A stretch of DNA of 64,000 bases from Clostridiales bacterium (lineage in GTDB: Bacteria; Bacillota; Clostridia; Lachnospirales; Anaerotignaceae): the NCBI GenBank assembly GCA_019423725.1, contig JAHZAW010000050.1:1-64000 (forward strand), read 5' to 3'. Position numbers and translations under genes: made by a program. The notes below the pieces were generated by a model. The model was not told the origin of the DNA, did no database searches, and saw only the letters and a program-made list of their open reading frames with translations. Below, piece after piece: positions 36,169 to 44,705 of this stretch (position 1 is its first letter; the number at the start of each line of letters is the position of its first letter).

Positions 36169-37031
36169 ATGAACATCCCTGTCTCATACTACTCCTAGGA
36201 ATGCCCATTTTTCTATCCTATTAAAAATTCTTTATTATAAGTTCCTTATACTTTTCTTTATTATCCCCGCTTGATGACAGAGTGCTGCTCCTTTCAACTC
36301 CGGCTATATTATAGCTGCCATAGAGCTCTCTTATGAATTCATCATCATTATAAGAGAGAATGAACCTGCCTTTGACGTTATCAAGGAGATCTTTTAATCT
36401 GTAATGATCTTCTTGGGTAAAGAGCTGCCCTTCACTGGTCATATAATAGTTTTCTGTGGTATGGTAAGGCGGATCAATATAAAACAGGGAATCCTCCTTA
36501 TCATAAAGCTTTATTATATCCTCAAAATCTCTGTTTTCGATGATTACCCCGGAGAGTCTTTTCTGGATCTCATCAAATCGATCCATCGCACGGTCCAGAC
36601 GCTTAGGCCTGGTGGCAAAGGTGTCTTTTTTGCTTCCAAAGCTTATTTTTATGAGATAAAAATATCTGGCAGCCCTCTGTATATCTGTCATTCCCCTCAT
36701 AAAACACTGCTCCTTAAAATCATAAAACAGCTCCCTGGAAGAAAGTATACCTTCCAGTTCTCTTTTAAGCTCCTCAGGATGATATTTAATACATCTATAT
36801 AAATTTATAAGGCAGCTGTCTCTGTCGTTAAATACCTCCATCTGCCCGGATATCTTCTCTTTTCTAAACAATACCCAGCCGGCTCCGCCAAACACTTCTA
36901 TGTATCGCTTAGGCTCTTTCTCAGGGAAATTCGATATGATAACATCCCTCAGAGCTTTCTTTCCGCCTACCCATCCAATAAAACTATCCATACTATCAAA
37001 TCCTTTCTAATGAACTTTTAGGGATGTTCAT
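36169..37031. repeat. 12-bp inverted repeats flanking the dam cassette
   Basis: ATGAACATCCCT at 36169-36180 and its exact reverse complement AGGGATGTTCAT at 37020-37031 enclose the methylase gene and nothing else. The right copy also forms an internal inverted repeat TGAAC...GTTCA (37011-37030). Could mark a mobile cassette or be a protein-binding site present twice. Confidence 0.5.
36221..36991 (-). CDS. DNA adenine-N6 methyltransferase, Dam/D12 class
   Basis: A 256-residue methylase. Motif I region FIGWVGGKKAL (4-14) and VFGGAGWVLF (33-42) bind SAM; DPPYHTT (173-179) is the catalytic DPPY motif. This is the D12 class, which includes GATC-type Dam and many phage methylases. No restriction enzyme gene is adjacent, so it is solitary and most likely protects phage DNA or changes host gene expression. 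It sits in the accessory block between the amidase/KAP genes and the SIR2-like gene, flanked by 12-bp inverted repeats and by a terminator downstream. Confidence 0.88.
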   Translation of the reverse strand: MDSFIGWVGGKKALRDVIISNFPEKEPKRYIEVFGGAGWVLFRKEKISGQMEVFNDRDSCLINLYRCIKYHPEELKRELEGILSSRELFYDFKEQCFMRGMTDIQRAARYFYLIKISFGSKKDTFATRPKRLDRAMDRFDEIQKRLSGVIIENRDFEDIIKLYDKEDSLFYIDPPYHTTENYYMTSEGQLFTQEDHYRLKDLLDNVKGRFILSYNDDEFIRELYGSYNIAGVERSSTLSSSGDNKEKYKELIIKNF

Positions 37032-37042
37032 CAGAATTTTCA

Positions 37043-37071
37043 ATGACTTTTTCCAATATCAGGTTTATAAT
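37043..37071 (+). promoter_or_regulatory. Probable promoter of the KAP NTPase gene
   Basis: ATGACT (37043-37048), a 17-base spacer and perfect TATAAT (37066-37071), upstream of AAGGAGG and the ATG at 37098. Confidence 0.5.
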
Positions 37072-37097
37072 TAATTACATAATTAAGGAGGTATTTT

Positions 37098-38378
37098 ATG
37101 AGTAAAAGTACAGAAGACTTTTTAAGTCGCTATAACGAAGTGGACAATGTACTTAAAATTATCGATTCGATTGCAGAATCCGACAAAGGATATATGTTTT
37201 CAATTAATGGTAATTGGGGTACAGGAAAATCATTTTTTTTAGATCTTTTAGAGGAATATCTTCCATTTGATTATAAAGTTATACGTTATAACTGTTGGGA
37301 AAACGATTACTATAAGGAGCCTCTTGAAGCAATTTTAATTGTGCTTGCCGAAAATATTAATCGTTTATTAGATAGCAATCATGAAAATGTCGGTAGGCAG
37401 ATGTATAAGAATCTTTTTAATGTTGCAAAATATTTCAGTTATGCTATTACAGAAAACAAAACAGGTATAAAAATAGATGAAGTAATAAATACTATATTTA
37501 AGGATACAATCATTTATAATGACTCAATGTCTCTGGTCTCAAATCTTTTAAAAGTAATCAGTGAATACCTTGATGAATTAACTAAAGAAAATAAAATAAT
37601 TATAATGGTTGACGAACTTGACCGCTGTATACCAGAATATGCGATAAAAGTTCTTGAAAGACTACATCATATTTTTGTAGATAAAAACATAATAGTTATT
37701 CTCGCAGTTGATAAGAAACAGCTATCATATACCGTTAAAAATATCTTTGGCGAAGGTACAAATGTTAATGATTATTTAAAAAAGTTTATAAATTTTCAAA
37801 TTGATCTTTCTGAAGGAGTCCTTGATTCATCATCTTTAACTTTTTTATTTGAAGATTATTTATCTAAATTTTCACCATATGAATTCCTTAACGAATTTGA
37901 TAATTTTATAAAGTTAATTCTAAACAAAATACCAGCAAGAGATAAAAAAGCTATATTTGAGAAGGCTGAATTAATACATAACCTATCCAAGTTAAAAAAT
38001 AAAAAGTATAGCATATCCTTAGCTGCATTTGAAATTACACTTGTTATTTTGATGAGTTACATAGACTTAGATGACTTTTTTGATATATTTGATTATCATA
38101 AGGAAAAAAGCGATAATCAATGTGTTGAAATCTTTTCAGATAAATTTTTAAAAATACTCAGCAATGCAACAACAAAAGAGGATGATGGAGAAACCGTGCT
38201 TATATCATATAAGGACAATTTATATTCTCAAATATTATTATATTTACATATACTTAAATATGACAACAAATACTCAAATTCTGCATTTTATATTAGTCCA
38301 AATTATATAGCTGAGAGTTATAACGAAATAAAACCTATCGTTACTAAAATATATGAGATTGCCCAAATAATTAAATAG
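37098..38378 (+). CDS. KAP-family P-loop NTPase
   Basis: A 426-residue protein with Walker A GNWGTGKS (38-45), Walker B IIIMVDELDRC (167-177) and downstream KAP features (VLERLHHIFVDKNIIVILAVDKKQL). The family includes F-plasmid PifA, which blocks phage T7, and several phage-defence proteins. I see no membrane helices inserted in the P-loop core, unlike many KAP members. It is the only plus-strand gene in the left prophage block, with its own promoter and a bidirectional terminator, so it is independently expressed, probably in the lysogen. AT-rich codon use differs from the neighbouring late genes. Confidence 0.82.
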   Translation: MSKSTEDFLSRYNEVDNVLKIIDSIAESDKGYMFSINGNWGTGKSFFLDLLEEYLPFDYKVIRYNCWENDYYKEPLEAILIVLAENINRLLDSNHENVGRQMYKNLFNVAKYFSYAITENKTGIKIDEVINTIFKDTIIYNDSMSLVSNLLKVISEYLDELTKENKIIIMVDELDRCIPEYAIKVLERLHHIFVDKNIIVILAVDKKQLSYTVKNIFGEGTNVNDYLKKFINFQIDLSEGVLDSSSLTFLFEDYLSKFSPYEFLNEFDNFIKLILNKIPARDKKAIFEKAELIHNLSKLKNKKYSISLAAFEITLVILMSYIDLDDFFDIFDYHKEKSDNQCVEIFSDKFLKILSNATTKEDDGETVLISYKDNLYSQILLYLHILKYDNKYSNSAFYISPNYIAESYNEIKPIVTKIYEIAQIIK

Positions 38379-38382
38379 TCAG

Positions 38383-38414
38383 TACCCTGCCGTTTAAGGC
38401 AGGGTATTTTTTAT
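38383..38414. terminator. Bidirectional terminator between KAP gene and lysis genes
   Basis: ACCCTGCC GTTTAA GGCAGGGT stem with T-run on the plus side, serving the convergent KAP gene and the end of the late operon. Confidence 0.85.
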
Positions 38415-39055
38415 CTCCTTCCCAGCACCACAAATACTCTAACCATATCCTCTGACAGATCCAAGGCTTCAGGATCAGCGAAGCAGCCATCGTCTATGAG
38501 CTCTTTAATTGCTTCTCTGCCCCACTCTGGTATTTCATCTATTGTATTGTATCTCTTTTCACCGGTCATATTTTTCTCTACCTCTTTTCTAAACCATTCC
38601 CAATCCAGGTCATTTTTTATATATCTCTTGTCGATGAGTATCCTTGGGCAGTCTTTATCTGTCCAATCAAAATGCCTTACCATATCTCCAACGGTAAGAT
38701 CCAGCTCCATCAATTTATGCGCTGCAAAAACGGCTGCATTTTTAAGGGTTTTAAGCCTGTCTCCGCTTTCGCATATTTCTACACTTAAGGAAAGTCTGTT
38801 TCCGTTGGTATCGCCGCAGTGCCAGGCTTCCTCATTATCAGGTATAGCCTGTATTACTTCTGTTTCATCGACTACATAATGCCAGGAGGCTTCCCTTGTA
38901 TTCGTCTGATTATCCAGCCAGTTTCTTTCTCCCCTTGCGGTACTGTATGGATTACCCGTTGAATGAATGGTGATGAGCAGTTTATTATAATTACCGCCGG
39001 GGCGGCATCTATGATCCTTATTTAAGAAATCCTGTATTATTTCCATCGTCATCAC
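38411..39055 (-). CDS. Endolysin, N-acetylmuramoyl-L-alanine amidase
   Basis: A 214-residue amidase_2 (T7-lysozyme-like, zinc) enzyme. LLITIHSTGNP holds the first zinc His, WHYVVDETEVIQAIPDNEEAWHCGD the active-site segment, and VRHFDWTDKDCPRILID the second His and Cys. The ~60-residue C-terminus (DEIPEWGREAIKELIDDG) resembles short wall-targeting helices. It cuts the amide between muramic acid and the stem peptide. The start lies inside the holin gene (38-base overlap), which couples holin and endolysin translation; the alternative ATG codons in the MMTM start are not resolved. Last gene of the late operon. Confidence 0.92.
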   Translation of the reverse strand: MMTMEIIQDFLNKDHRCRPGGNYNKLLITIHSTGNPYSTARGERNWLDNQTNTREASWHYVVDETEVIQAIPDNEEAWHCGDTNGNRLSLSVEICESGDRLKTLKNAAVFAAHKLMELDLTVGDMVRHFDWTDKDCPRILIDKRYIKNDLDWEWFRKEVEKNMTGEKRYNTIDEIPEWGREAIKELIDDGCFADPEALDLSEDMVRVFVVLGRR

Positions 39056-39461
39056 CCTTTTTCTTAAGCACTTCTATGGCATCCATTATAGGCTCGGGGA
39101 TAGGCACTCCCATAAGACCGCCGTTTTCAACTATAGAAATAAGCTCATTTACTATAAACGCTATGCATACCGCATCTCTTATGTAATTTACACCGAGGAT
39201 CATATCAAGCCTGCAGGCGATAAGCACGAATAAAAGCATCATACCCTTTCTCACAAGGCCTTTAAATCCCGCTTTGCTTTCCAATGCTCCTGTTTCGGTT
39301 TTAGGACTGGAGTGGAATACTCCTGCCACAGGCAGTCCTGTAGTATAATCGGCAGTCATAAAAATAAGAAGCGTTATCATAGCAGCGTCGAACCCTCCGA
39401 ATGCAGATGCTATAAATCCTCCGACAGCTCCTGCTGCCGTACATATCATCTGTTTATTCAT
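39018..39461 (-). CDS. Holin, phage holin family 4 type
   Basis: A 147-residue membrane protein with three to four hydrophobic segments, the motif FMTADYTTGLPVAGVF and the conserved KAGFKGLVRKGMMLLFVLIACRLDMI and NELISIVENGGLMGVPIPEPI, typical of the toxin-secretion/phage-lysis holins of Clostridia. It permeabilises the membrane for release of the endolysin encoded by the overlapping gene downstream. Confidence 0.88.
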   Translation of the reverse strand: MNKQMICTAAGAVGGFIASAFGGFDAAMITLLIFMTADYTTGLPVAGVFHSSPKTETGALESKAGFKGLVRKGMMLLFVLIACRLDMILGVNYIRDAVCIAFIVNELISIVENGGLMGVPIPEPIMDAIEVLKKKGDDDGNNTGFLK

Positions 39462-39510
39462 AACCTTCCCTCCTTAAAATAAAGGGCGGATCTCTCCGCC
39501 CTATTTTGTG

Positions 39511-39960
39511 TCATTCTTCCTCAAGCTTTTCTGCTTCATCTTCAAGGACAGCCCTGATCTGAAGGTATATCTGTCTGAGTATTTCACATTTGGCCTGTTT
39601 GTCATCCTTTCCCGGATGTGTGACTATCTTTGCTCCGCCTTCATCTGCTGAAGTATAGAACTTCTCCTTTGTATTCTTGGCTGTTTTTACCCAGTTACTG
39701 CCTGCATCCCAGATGTTATAAGCATTTCCGTTGACCGTAGGAAGTCCGTGGTCATTTCCGATCTCATCGGTCTCCATAAATACTCCATTGCCATACTGGC
39801 TGGCATCATCCATCCACTCTGTGGCGTGCAGCATACCACCCTTGTCTATGTAGGCATATACGATGTTTGTTTCAGGCTTCGGTATCTTTTTGCCCTCCAC
39901 ATAGTAAAAATTGTGGTGGTCTATGTCAGGTACGTTATAGTTTACGATTATATTTCTCAT
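39511..39960 (-). CDS. Hypothetical protein between tail-fibre and lysis genes
   Basis: A 149-residue soluble protein with N-terminal beta-rich part (NVPDIDHHNFYYVEGKKIPKPETN) and a C-terminal helix of EIL/EAE pattern. No family recognised. The position between the XkdX-like gene and the holin is typical for fibre, chaperone or lysis-accessory proteins. Same strand and short spacing to both, so it is in the late operon. Confidence 0.65.
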   Translation of the reverse strand: MRNIIVNYNVPDIDHHNFYYVEGKKIPKPETNIVYAYIDKGGMLHATEWMDDASQYGNGVFMETDEIGNDHGLPTVNGNAYNIWDAGSNWVKTAKNTKEKFYTSADEGGAKIVTHPGKDDKQAKCEILRQIYLQIRAVLEDEAEKLEEE

Positions 39961-39982
39961 GGGTTTTCCTCCTTATGCTTTA

Positions 39983-40123
39983 TTAACCAATCATTCCTAC
40001 AAGCTCCTGATACTGTTCCTCAGTAATACGGCTTGCTAAAAGGAACACATCGAGTTTACTTAACATACTTTCCCTGTCATAAGCTCCGTTTTCGATCAGT
40101 TTTTTAAGTCTTGCATATGTCAT
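39983..40123 (-). CDS. XkdX-family small protein
   Basis: A 46-residue protein, MTYARLKKLIENGAYDRESM and a tail ending in EEQYQELVGMIG. It matches the XkdX family, present near the holin in PBSX-like phages; function unknown. ATG 40123 is preceded by AAAGGAAG at suitable distance. Confidence 0.75.
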   Translation of the reverse strand: MTYARLKKLIENGAYDRESMLSKLDVFLLASRITEEQYQELVGMIG

Positions 40124-40152
40124 ATTTCATCTTCCTTTCTCAATTTTTAGGT

Positions 40153-40410
40153 TTATAAATTTAGATCTGCAAGGCAGACCAGGTATTCACTATTAATTGC
40201 TATTTCAAGTACTGTTTGTTCGGGCTTTGATAAGGGTTCAGGTTCGGGCTGAGGTCCATCTTCCCATACACCGTTGTTATATTTTTTCCCTAAGATCGAA
40301 ATATCAAATTTTTCGATTTTAACTAGATACGGATTAGGTTCCCCTATTTCTTCCATTTCGGAGACAGCTATACATATACTGTCATCATTAATCTGTGCAT
40401 ATATCATCAT
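40153..40410 (-). CDS. Small XkdW-like tail-module protein
   Basis: An 85-residue protein, beta-rich at the start (IYAQINDDSICIAVSEMEE) with a PEPEPLSKPE proline-rich hinge. Its size and place just before the XkdX-like gene fit the XkdW group, but sequence identity cannot be checked here. Function unknown. Confidence 0.55.
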   Translation of the reverse strand: MMIYAQINDDSICIAVSEMEEIGEPNPYLVKIEKFDISILGKKYNNGVWEDGPQPEPEPLSKPEQTVLEIAINSEYLVCLADLNL

Positions 40411-40419
40411 CCAGCCTCC

Positions 40420-40812
40420 TTAACAAAACTCAATTACCTGGTAAGATATAGTTTTTGCGTTTGTCGCCTGCACATTAACTGCCAAGGACAATGATGTAAG
40501 AGATAATTCAGTTATATAAGGCAGATAAACACTTACATTTCCACTGGCTACATAAGTGGTAACTCCGTTTAATATAACTACCATCTTACCGAGATTTGTA
40601 AAACCAGACAGTACTATATTTAAACTTTTTGTATTATGGGCAAAGCTTGCAGTCCCCCTCTGTATATGTTTTATTATCTTTGGCTGTGAAAGCAGCTCTT
40701 CCAGTATTTCAGAAATATCCTTGCCGCTGCTTCCGATCTCTCCAAGCCTTTCCTTTACCTCCTCCAGCGTTTTCTGGCTGGCGATGGCAGAAAGTATATC
40801 TCCACTGGCCAT
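40420..40812 (-). CDS. Tail-module protein, possible fibre-associated
   Basis: A 130-residue protein: N-terminal helix with DILSAIASQKTLEEVKERLG, then a beta domain from ~50 (ASFAHNTKSLNIVLSGFTNLGKMVVI). No family recognised. Follows the likely fibre gene on the same strand and precedes the XkdW-like gene. A role in fibre or adaptor assembly is inference. Confidence 0.6.
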   Translation of the reverse strand: MASGDILSAIASQKTLEEVKERLGEIGSSGKDISEILEELLSQPKIIKHIQRGTASFAHNTKSLNIVLSGFTNLGKMVVILNGVTTYVASGNVSVYLPYITELSLTSLSLAVNVQATNAKTISYQVIEFC

Positions 40813-40823
40813 ATCATCCCTCC

Positions 40824-41258
40824 TTACTTTTCTTTCACATAGACGATTCTTGTTTCCGGATCAAGCTCAAGATAAGCCTTTTTATCGCTGCCGCTTATCT
40901 TTATGTAAAATCCGCTTCCGCCTCCCGCCTGGTACCAGCAGTCAGCCGATTCGTTAAATATGAGAATTAAAAAAGAGCCTTCCAAGGCTCCTGATGATAT
41001 CGACTCTCCCTCCTGGGTAAGTATGGGTTTTCCGTTTAATGTGGCTCCGTCAGCAATGGCTGTATGAAGTCTCAGCTGTATTTTCATATTGTCGCTTTCT
41101 TCCAGACCGTCAGCTGTAAGGGCTGATGCAGTGCCCTTTGAAATATAGGACGGGAGAGAAGCCTCGTCCAGCTTGTCCATATTTTCATTGAACTGCTCTA
41201 TGTTGTATACTTCATTTCCGGCGGGTTTAATAAGTTTAAGATTTGATGTTTCTGTCAT
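40824..41258 (-). CDS. Tail fibre-like protein
   Basis: A 144-residue protein. MTETSNLKLIKPAGNEVYNI and EQFNENMDKLDEASLPSY are typical of the N-terminus of short Gram-positive phage tail-fibre proteins that attach to the baseplate, but the C-terminal receptor-binding portion is short, so this may be a truncated or adaptor fibre. The start at 41258 follows GGAGG and lies 1 base after the stop of the upstream gene (translational coupling). Confidence 0.65.
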   Translation of the reverse strand: MTETSNLKLIKPAGNEVYNIEQFNENMDKLDEASLPSYISKGTASALTADGLEESDNMKIQLRLHTAIADGATLNGKPILTQEGESISSGALEGSFLILIFNESADCWYQAGGGSGFYIKISGSDKKAYLELDPETRIVYVKEK

Positions 41259-41259
41259 T

Positions 41260-41820
41260 TTATCTGCCTCCATTCATAGGTAAGAAATCCACCTGCCCAG
41301 AGCGTATCTCCTCGTGGGTTATTTCAGACAGTTTCTGATGGGTAGCCATACAGTTTCTTATGTCGTCGTGGGTCCTGTATCTGAATGTATATTCCACCGG
41401 TATATGCGCCGGCTTTATATTTTCTATGGTAGCATAAACATCCTCCATATTCGGCGGTCTGCCGTATACGCTCGTAAAGGCTATATGTATGACGCCGTCA
41501 AATTTAACCTCCGTCTGGGCGTAGGTATAGGCTTCCACCGTTCTCTTGATGAGCTCCAGAGTAAGCTTTCCCTTGCCCCTTCTCCTGGCCTTTATTACAC
41601 TGCGCCTTTCCTCATAGCTTTTATTGGGGTCTGTGGTTATCCCAAGCTCCTTTTCCTGAAGGTCAAGGCCCCAGGTGGCATCATCTATGATGGTCTGTTT
41701 CACCACATCCTTTTCGGCATCTTCAAGAAACATAAGCTCATTTGATACAGACTCCGTTATTTCCATCGTTATGGGGTCCTTCCTGAATATGCTGTGCATG
41801 GCTTTCAGTATGCTATTCAT
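41260..41820 (-). CDS. Putative tail protein, DUF2313/YmfQ-like baseplate protein
   Basis: A 186-residue protein of the DUF2313 group (the YmfQ/XkdT-neighbour family), with WGLDLQEKELGITTDPNKSY and RRSVIKARRRGKGKLTLELIKRTVEAY near the middle. These proteins lie beside baseplate J in contractile phages and pyocin-like particles. It overlaps both neighbours (8 bases with baseplate J). Confidence 0.75.
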   Translation of the reverse strand: MNSILKAMHSIFRKDPITMEITESVSNELMFLEDAEKDVVKQTIIDDATWGLDLQEKELGITTDPNKSYEERRSVIKARRRGKGKLTLELIKRTVEAYTYAQTEVKFDGVIHIAFTSVYGRPPNMEDVYATIENIKPAHIPVEYTFRYRTHDDIRNCMATHQKLSEITHEEIRSGQVDFLPMNGGR

Positions 41821-42880
41821 TCATTGTCACCGTCCCCAGCACAAATACTTCCTCTCTGGTACACTCAATATTTGATGTGGAGGAGTTCACCAGCAGGTCC
41901 CTATAGTCGAGAACTCCCTCCGCTTCCAGTATCATAGCTCCTATCTTGGCATAGCTGATATAATACTGCCTGAAGGCCAGGTCAGAAAAATACCCTGCCA
42001 GTATATCCTTTATACTGTTTTTCACCTTTTCTCTGTCATAACCTTCGGCAGTAACTATGGCAGCGCTTATATCAATGGTCTTTGCACCCGCTGCAGCCAC
42101 AGTACAAAAAGCTCCTATGGGAGCCTGTCCCTCACCCGTTCCGCTTATGCCGGGGTCAATATGTTCCTGAACGTCCTGCACCAGTTCTTCATCTGCCGGC
42201 AGGTGCTTCTGGTCGATTATTATGACCTTTACGGTGTTGGGCCCATTCCAAAGGGGTATAACATAGGCGTCTGATACGCCAACCACTTCCTTTGCCCAGG
42301 CTTTATAGTGGGCTATATTTCCCGATGTGGGAGGGTCTCTTACATACTCAAGATATCTGTTTAAAAGTTCTTTGTCGCCCTCAGCATCATATCCTCCTGT
42401 CATAGGTTCGGGATTTATACATTCATTTATGCCGGATATGGTAACGGGCATATTTATGACGCTTTCAGCCGGTACATTTCCCTTAAGCCCCGCTTCCCTT
42501 GCCGTGACCGCTATGTCCGCCTCACCGTCAACATCACAGGCCTCATCGGCGGTAAAACCTATAAGACCGTCGGTTTCAAACAGGTCTCCCGCATTTACCG
42601 TACCCTTTCCCTTTACCCTGACTGATCCAACGGCACAGGCAGCCGGCTTCCTTGATATTCCTTCATTTCTATATGTATAGTTTTCCAGTTCATCACCAGT
42701 CAGGTTGTAAATATCAAGTTTTAAAGCATCCTCAGCTACCCTGTCTGAGGTGTCCTTTAAAGCCATAGCCACACCCTTTGTTATCTCCCATAAGAAATAC
42801 CCCTTGGCCTTTTCGTAAATGTCGCTTATGCCGTTTAATATTTTGTTTTGTATATCGCTTACGGGTCTTTTTTCATACAT
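41813..42880 (-). CDS. Baseplate J family protein (wedge)
   Basis: A 355-residue baseplate J/gp47-like protein with LDIYNLTGDELENYTYRNEGISRK at the N-terminus, NCIGSVRVKGKGTVNAGDLF-like (VGSVRVKGKGTVNAGDLF) and REAGLKGNVPAESVINMP in the central region. It builds the baseplate wedge of contractile tails. Overlaps both neighbours (8 bases each). Confidence 0.9.
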   Translation of the reverse strand: MYEKRPVSDIQNKILNGISDIYEKAKGYFLWEITKGVAMALKDTSDRVAEDALKLDIYNLTGDELENYTYRNEGISRKPAACAVGSVRVKGKGTVNAGDLFETDGLIGFTADEACDVDGEADIAVTAREAGLKGNVPAESVINMPVTISGINECINPEPMTGGYDAEGDKELLNRYLEYVRDPPTSGNIAHYKAWAKEVVGVSDAYVIPLWNGPNTVKVIIIDQKHLPADEELVQDVQEHIDPGISGTGEGQAPIGAFCTVAAAGAKTIDISAAIVTAEGYDREKVKNSIKDILAGYFSDLAFRQYYISYAKIGAMILEAEGVLDYRDLLVNSSTSNIECTREEVFVLGTVTMNE

Positions 42881-43334
42881 GGATGATCACCGTCCTTGAT
42901 GCCTTTTCTCCGTTAATCAGCCTGCAGGTAAACTCCACTGACAGCTTTCTGCCCTTAAACTCATAAAAATAGTCCTCCACATAGTCCACATATTTATGGG
43001 CCTGTATCTGCTCGGTTATCTCCCTTTTAAGCTCCGAAGCAAAATAATCGGGAGGCAGATATTTCTGGCCGATATATTTATATACGGATATGCCGAAATC
43101 TCCGTCCTTCTCAACGGTATAAACCTTATATTTATCCAGTTCGGTCCTGAGTATATGCTCGATATACTGGCATACGGCCTCAACGGGAGTACACTCCACA
43201 AATCTGCCGTCGGTAAGGACGTGGCAGCCCTTTTCATAATCAAATTTAAGGACCCTGCCAAGGACAGGCTCATCTCTTTCAGCCAGATCCTTTACCGCCA
43301 GGCTGAGGTCCGCTTCTATCTCAGGAAACATCAT
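42873..43334 (-). CDS. Baseplate protein, DUF2634/XkdS-like
   Basis: A 153-residue protein of the XkdS/DUF2634 group (gp25-like), which joins the baseplate wedge: DGRFVECTPVEAVCQYIEHIL, FGISVYKYIGQKYL, VDYVEDYFYEFKGRKLSVEF. Located directly upstream of baseplate J, as in PBSX. Confidence 0.8.
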   Translation of the reverse strand: MMFPEIEADLSLAVKDLAERDEPVLGRVLKFDYEKGCHVLTDGRFVECTPVEAVCQYIEHILRTELDKYKVYTVEKDGDFGISVYKYIGQKYLPPDYFASELKREITEQIQAHKYVDYVEDYFYEFKGRKLSVEFTCRLINGEKASRTVIIHV

Positions 43335-43741
43335 AGACCACCTGCCCTTACAGCTTTGCCAAGTATAAAATAATTCTGATTATCCGAAGAATAAACAATG
43401 ACGGTGTCACCGGTCTTAAGCTCATCCAATGTTGCCACGTCCGTATCGGGTATGCCTGCCGTAACGACTTTATGGCTGTGTGAGCCGTCGGAGCAGGAGG
43501 CTGAATTTGTGCTTCCGTCGGCAGCGGCGGTCTTTATATTTACTCTCCTTGTGTATCCCTTTAAAAGATAGTCGGCTATATAGGCGTTTTTAATTACTAT
43601 CTGACCTTCCATAATGGATACGGCTAAAGACGGCGGCGGTGATATGACCTTACCCGTTACCATTCCTATCATATTCGGATTGTCCCTGTCTTTTATGGCC
43701 TGTGCCATATCGTCTGCCCATTGATTTTTAATATCACTCAC
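43331..43741 (-). CDS. Baseplate protein, DUF2577/XkdR-like
   Basis: A 136-residue protein with a central GTVTGKVISPPPSLAVSI-like strand (MIGMVTGKVISPPPS), a small OB-type beta domain and ELKTGDTVIVYSSDNQNYFIL at the end, matching the XkdR/DUF2577 group that works with the hub in PBSX-like tails. Overlaps neighbours by 4-8 bases. Confidence 0.75.
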   Translation of the reverse strand: MSDIKNQWADDMAQAIKDRDNPNMIGMVTGKVISPPPSLAVSIMEGQIVIKNAYIADYLLKGYTRRVNIKTAAADGSTNSASCSDGSHSHKVVTAGIPDTDVATLDELKTGDTVIVYSSDNQNYFILGKAVRAGGL

Positions 43742-44705
43742 CCCACTTTGTCATATCCGCTGAGAGCGTATGTATGCCGTCTTTTATGGTGTGTCTGCAG
43801 TTTGTTATGAGGTATTTCCCGAAAATATTGTTTTCCTCATCTTCATAGGTTATTATCCTGCCTGAACGCACATTGTCAGCTCCCGGCATATCGGTCGTCA
43901 GCGTTCTGTTTATGCTTCCCTGCTCCTTAAGTCTGTTTTTGGCGATATTTGCCGCCTGGCTTATGTTCTTTTCCTCTATGACCTCTACGGTCTGCCTGAG
44001 CCCGGAGACGGATATATCCTTATCGTTCCTGGCTTCAGCTATGATGCGGTAGCTCTCAGCCGAACCGGACACCACCACAACGGAATTGCTTATGCCTGAT
44101 ATGCTTTCGGTGATAACAGGTGAAGAAGGAGTATTTGCAACATCAAATTCCGCTATGTTATCCGCCGGCTTAAAGGTGCCCGTGACCTCAAAGGGCGGAT
44201 AAATATAAAATACAGACCCTCTCATCTCCATATACAGGTTTTGGGCATTTTCGCCCTTATCCTGGGAAACGATGTCCTTTATGATGTCCGAAGGATGCTC
44301 GTTAAAGTATATTTTCTTTATAACAGCCGTCATTTCCGTAAGTATGGCACACTCAATGCCGCACCTTGAGCATACCTGTTTCACCGCCTCATCAGCCCTT
44401 ACCGAATTAAACTGGATTATGATGGTGCTCTTACCCATAAAATATGCAAAATCATACAGTCTGCAGGATGCGGTGCCGTCAAGGGGGTCTGTGGCCTCCG
44501 ATACTATACCTCTGAAAAGTTCTTCCTCCTCATTTCTTAAAATAAGAATATCCTTTCCCTGCACCTTGAAGTCCGCCCCGGTAAAAACAGTAAGGCTCAT
44601 ATCGGCTCCGATGCTGTCGGTGCTGTCGCCCCATTCCATATCTCCCGTTATCTCCGTTATGTCATAAAGCTCACTGCCCCTTGCGTCATAAATATGATAG
44701 CTCAC
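43734..44705 (-). CDS. Tail hub protein, XkdQ/phage late control D-like
   Basis: A 323-residue protein of the XkdQ/gpD-hub group: MEWGDSTDSIGADMSLTVF, ILILRNEEEELFRGIVSEA, LYDFAYFMGKSTIIIQFNS and a C-terminal IITYEDEENNIFGKYLITNCRH. These form the hub at the tail tip that contacts tape measure and baseplate. Four-base overlap with the upstream gene. Confidence 0.8.
   Translation of the reverse strand: MSYHIYDARGSELYDITEITGDMEWGDSTDSIGADMSLTVFTGADFKVQGKDILILRNEEEELFRGIVSEATDPLDGTASCRLYDFAYFMGKSTIIIQFNSVRADEAVKQVCSRCGIECAILTEMTAVIKKIYFNEHPSDIIKDIVSQDKGENAQNLYMEMRGSVFYIYPPFEVTGTFKPADNIAEFDVANTPSSPVITESISGISNSVVVVSGSAESYRIIAEARNDKDISVSGLRQTVEVIEEKNISQAANIAKNRLKEQGSINRTLTTDMPGADNVRSGRIITYEDEENNIFGKYLITNCRHTIKDGIHTLSADMTKWGE

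Noticed and set aside
36221..36991. Dam as part of a restriction-modification system with the KAP or SIR2 gene
   Set aside because: No restriction endonuclease motif is visible in either neighbour; solitary phage methylases are common.
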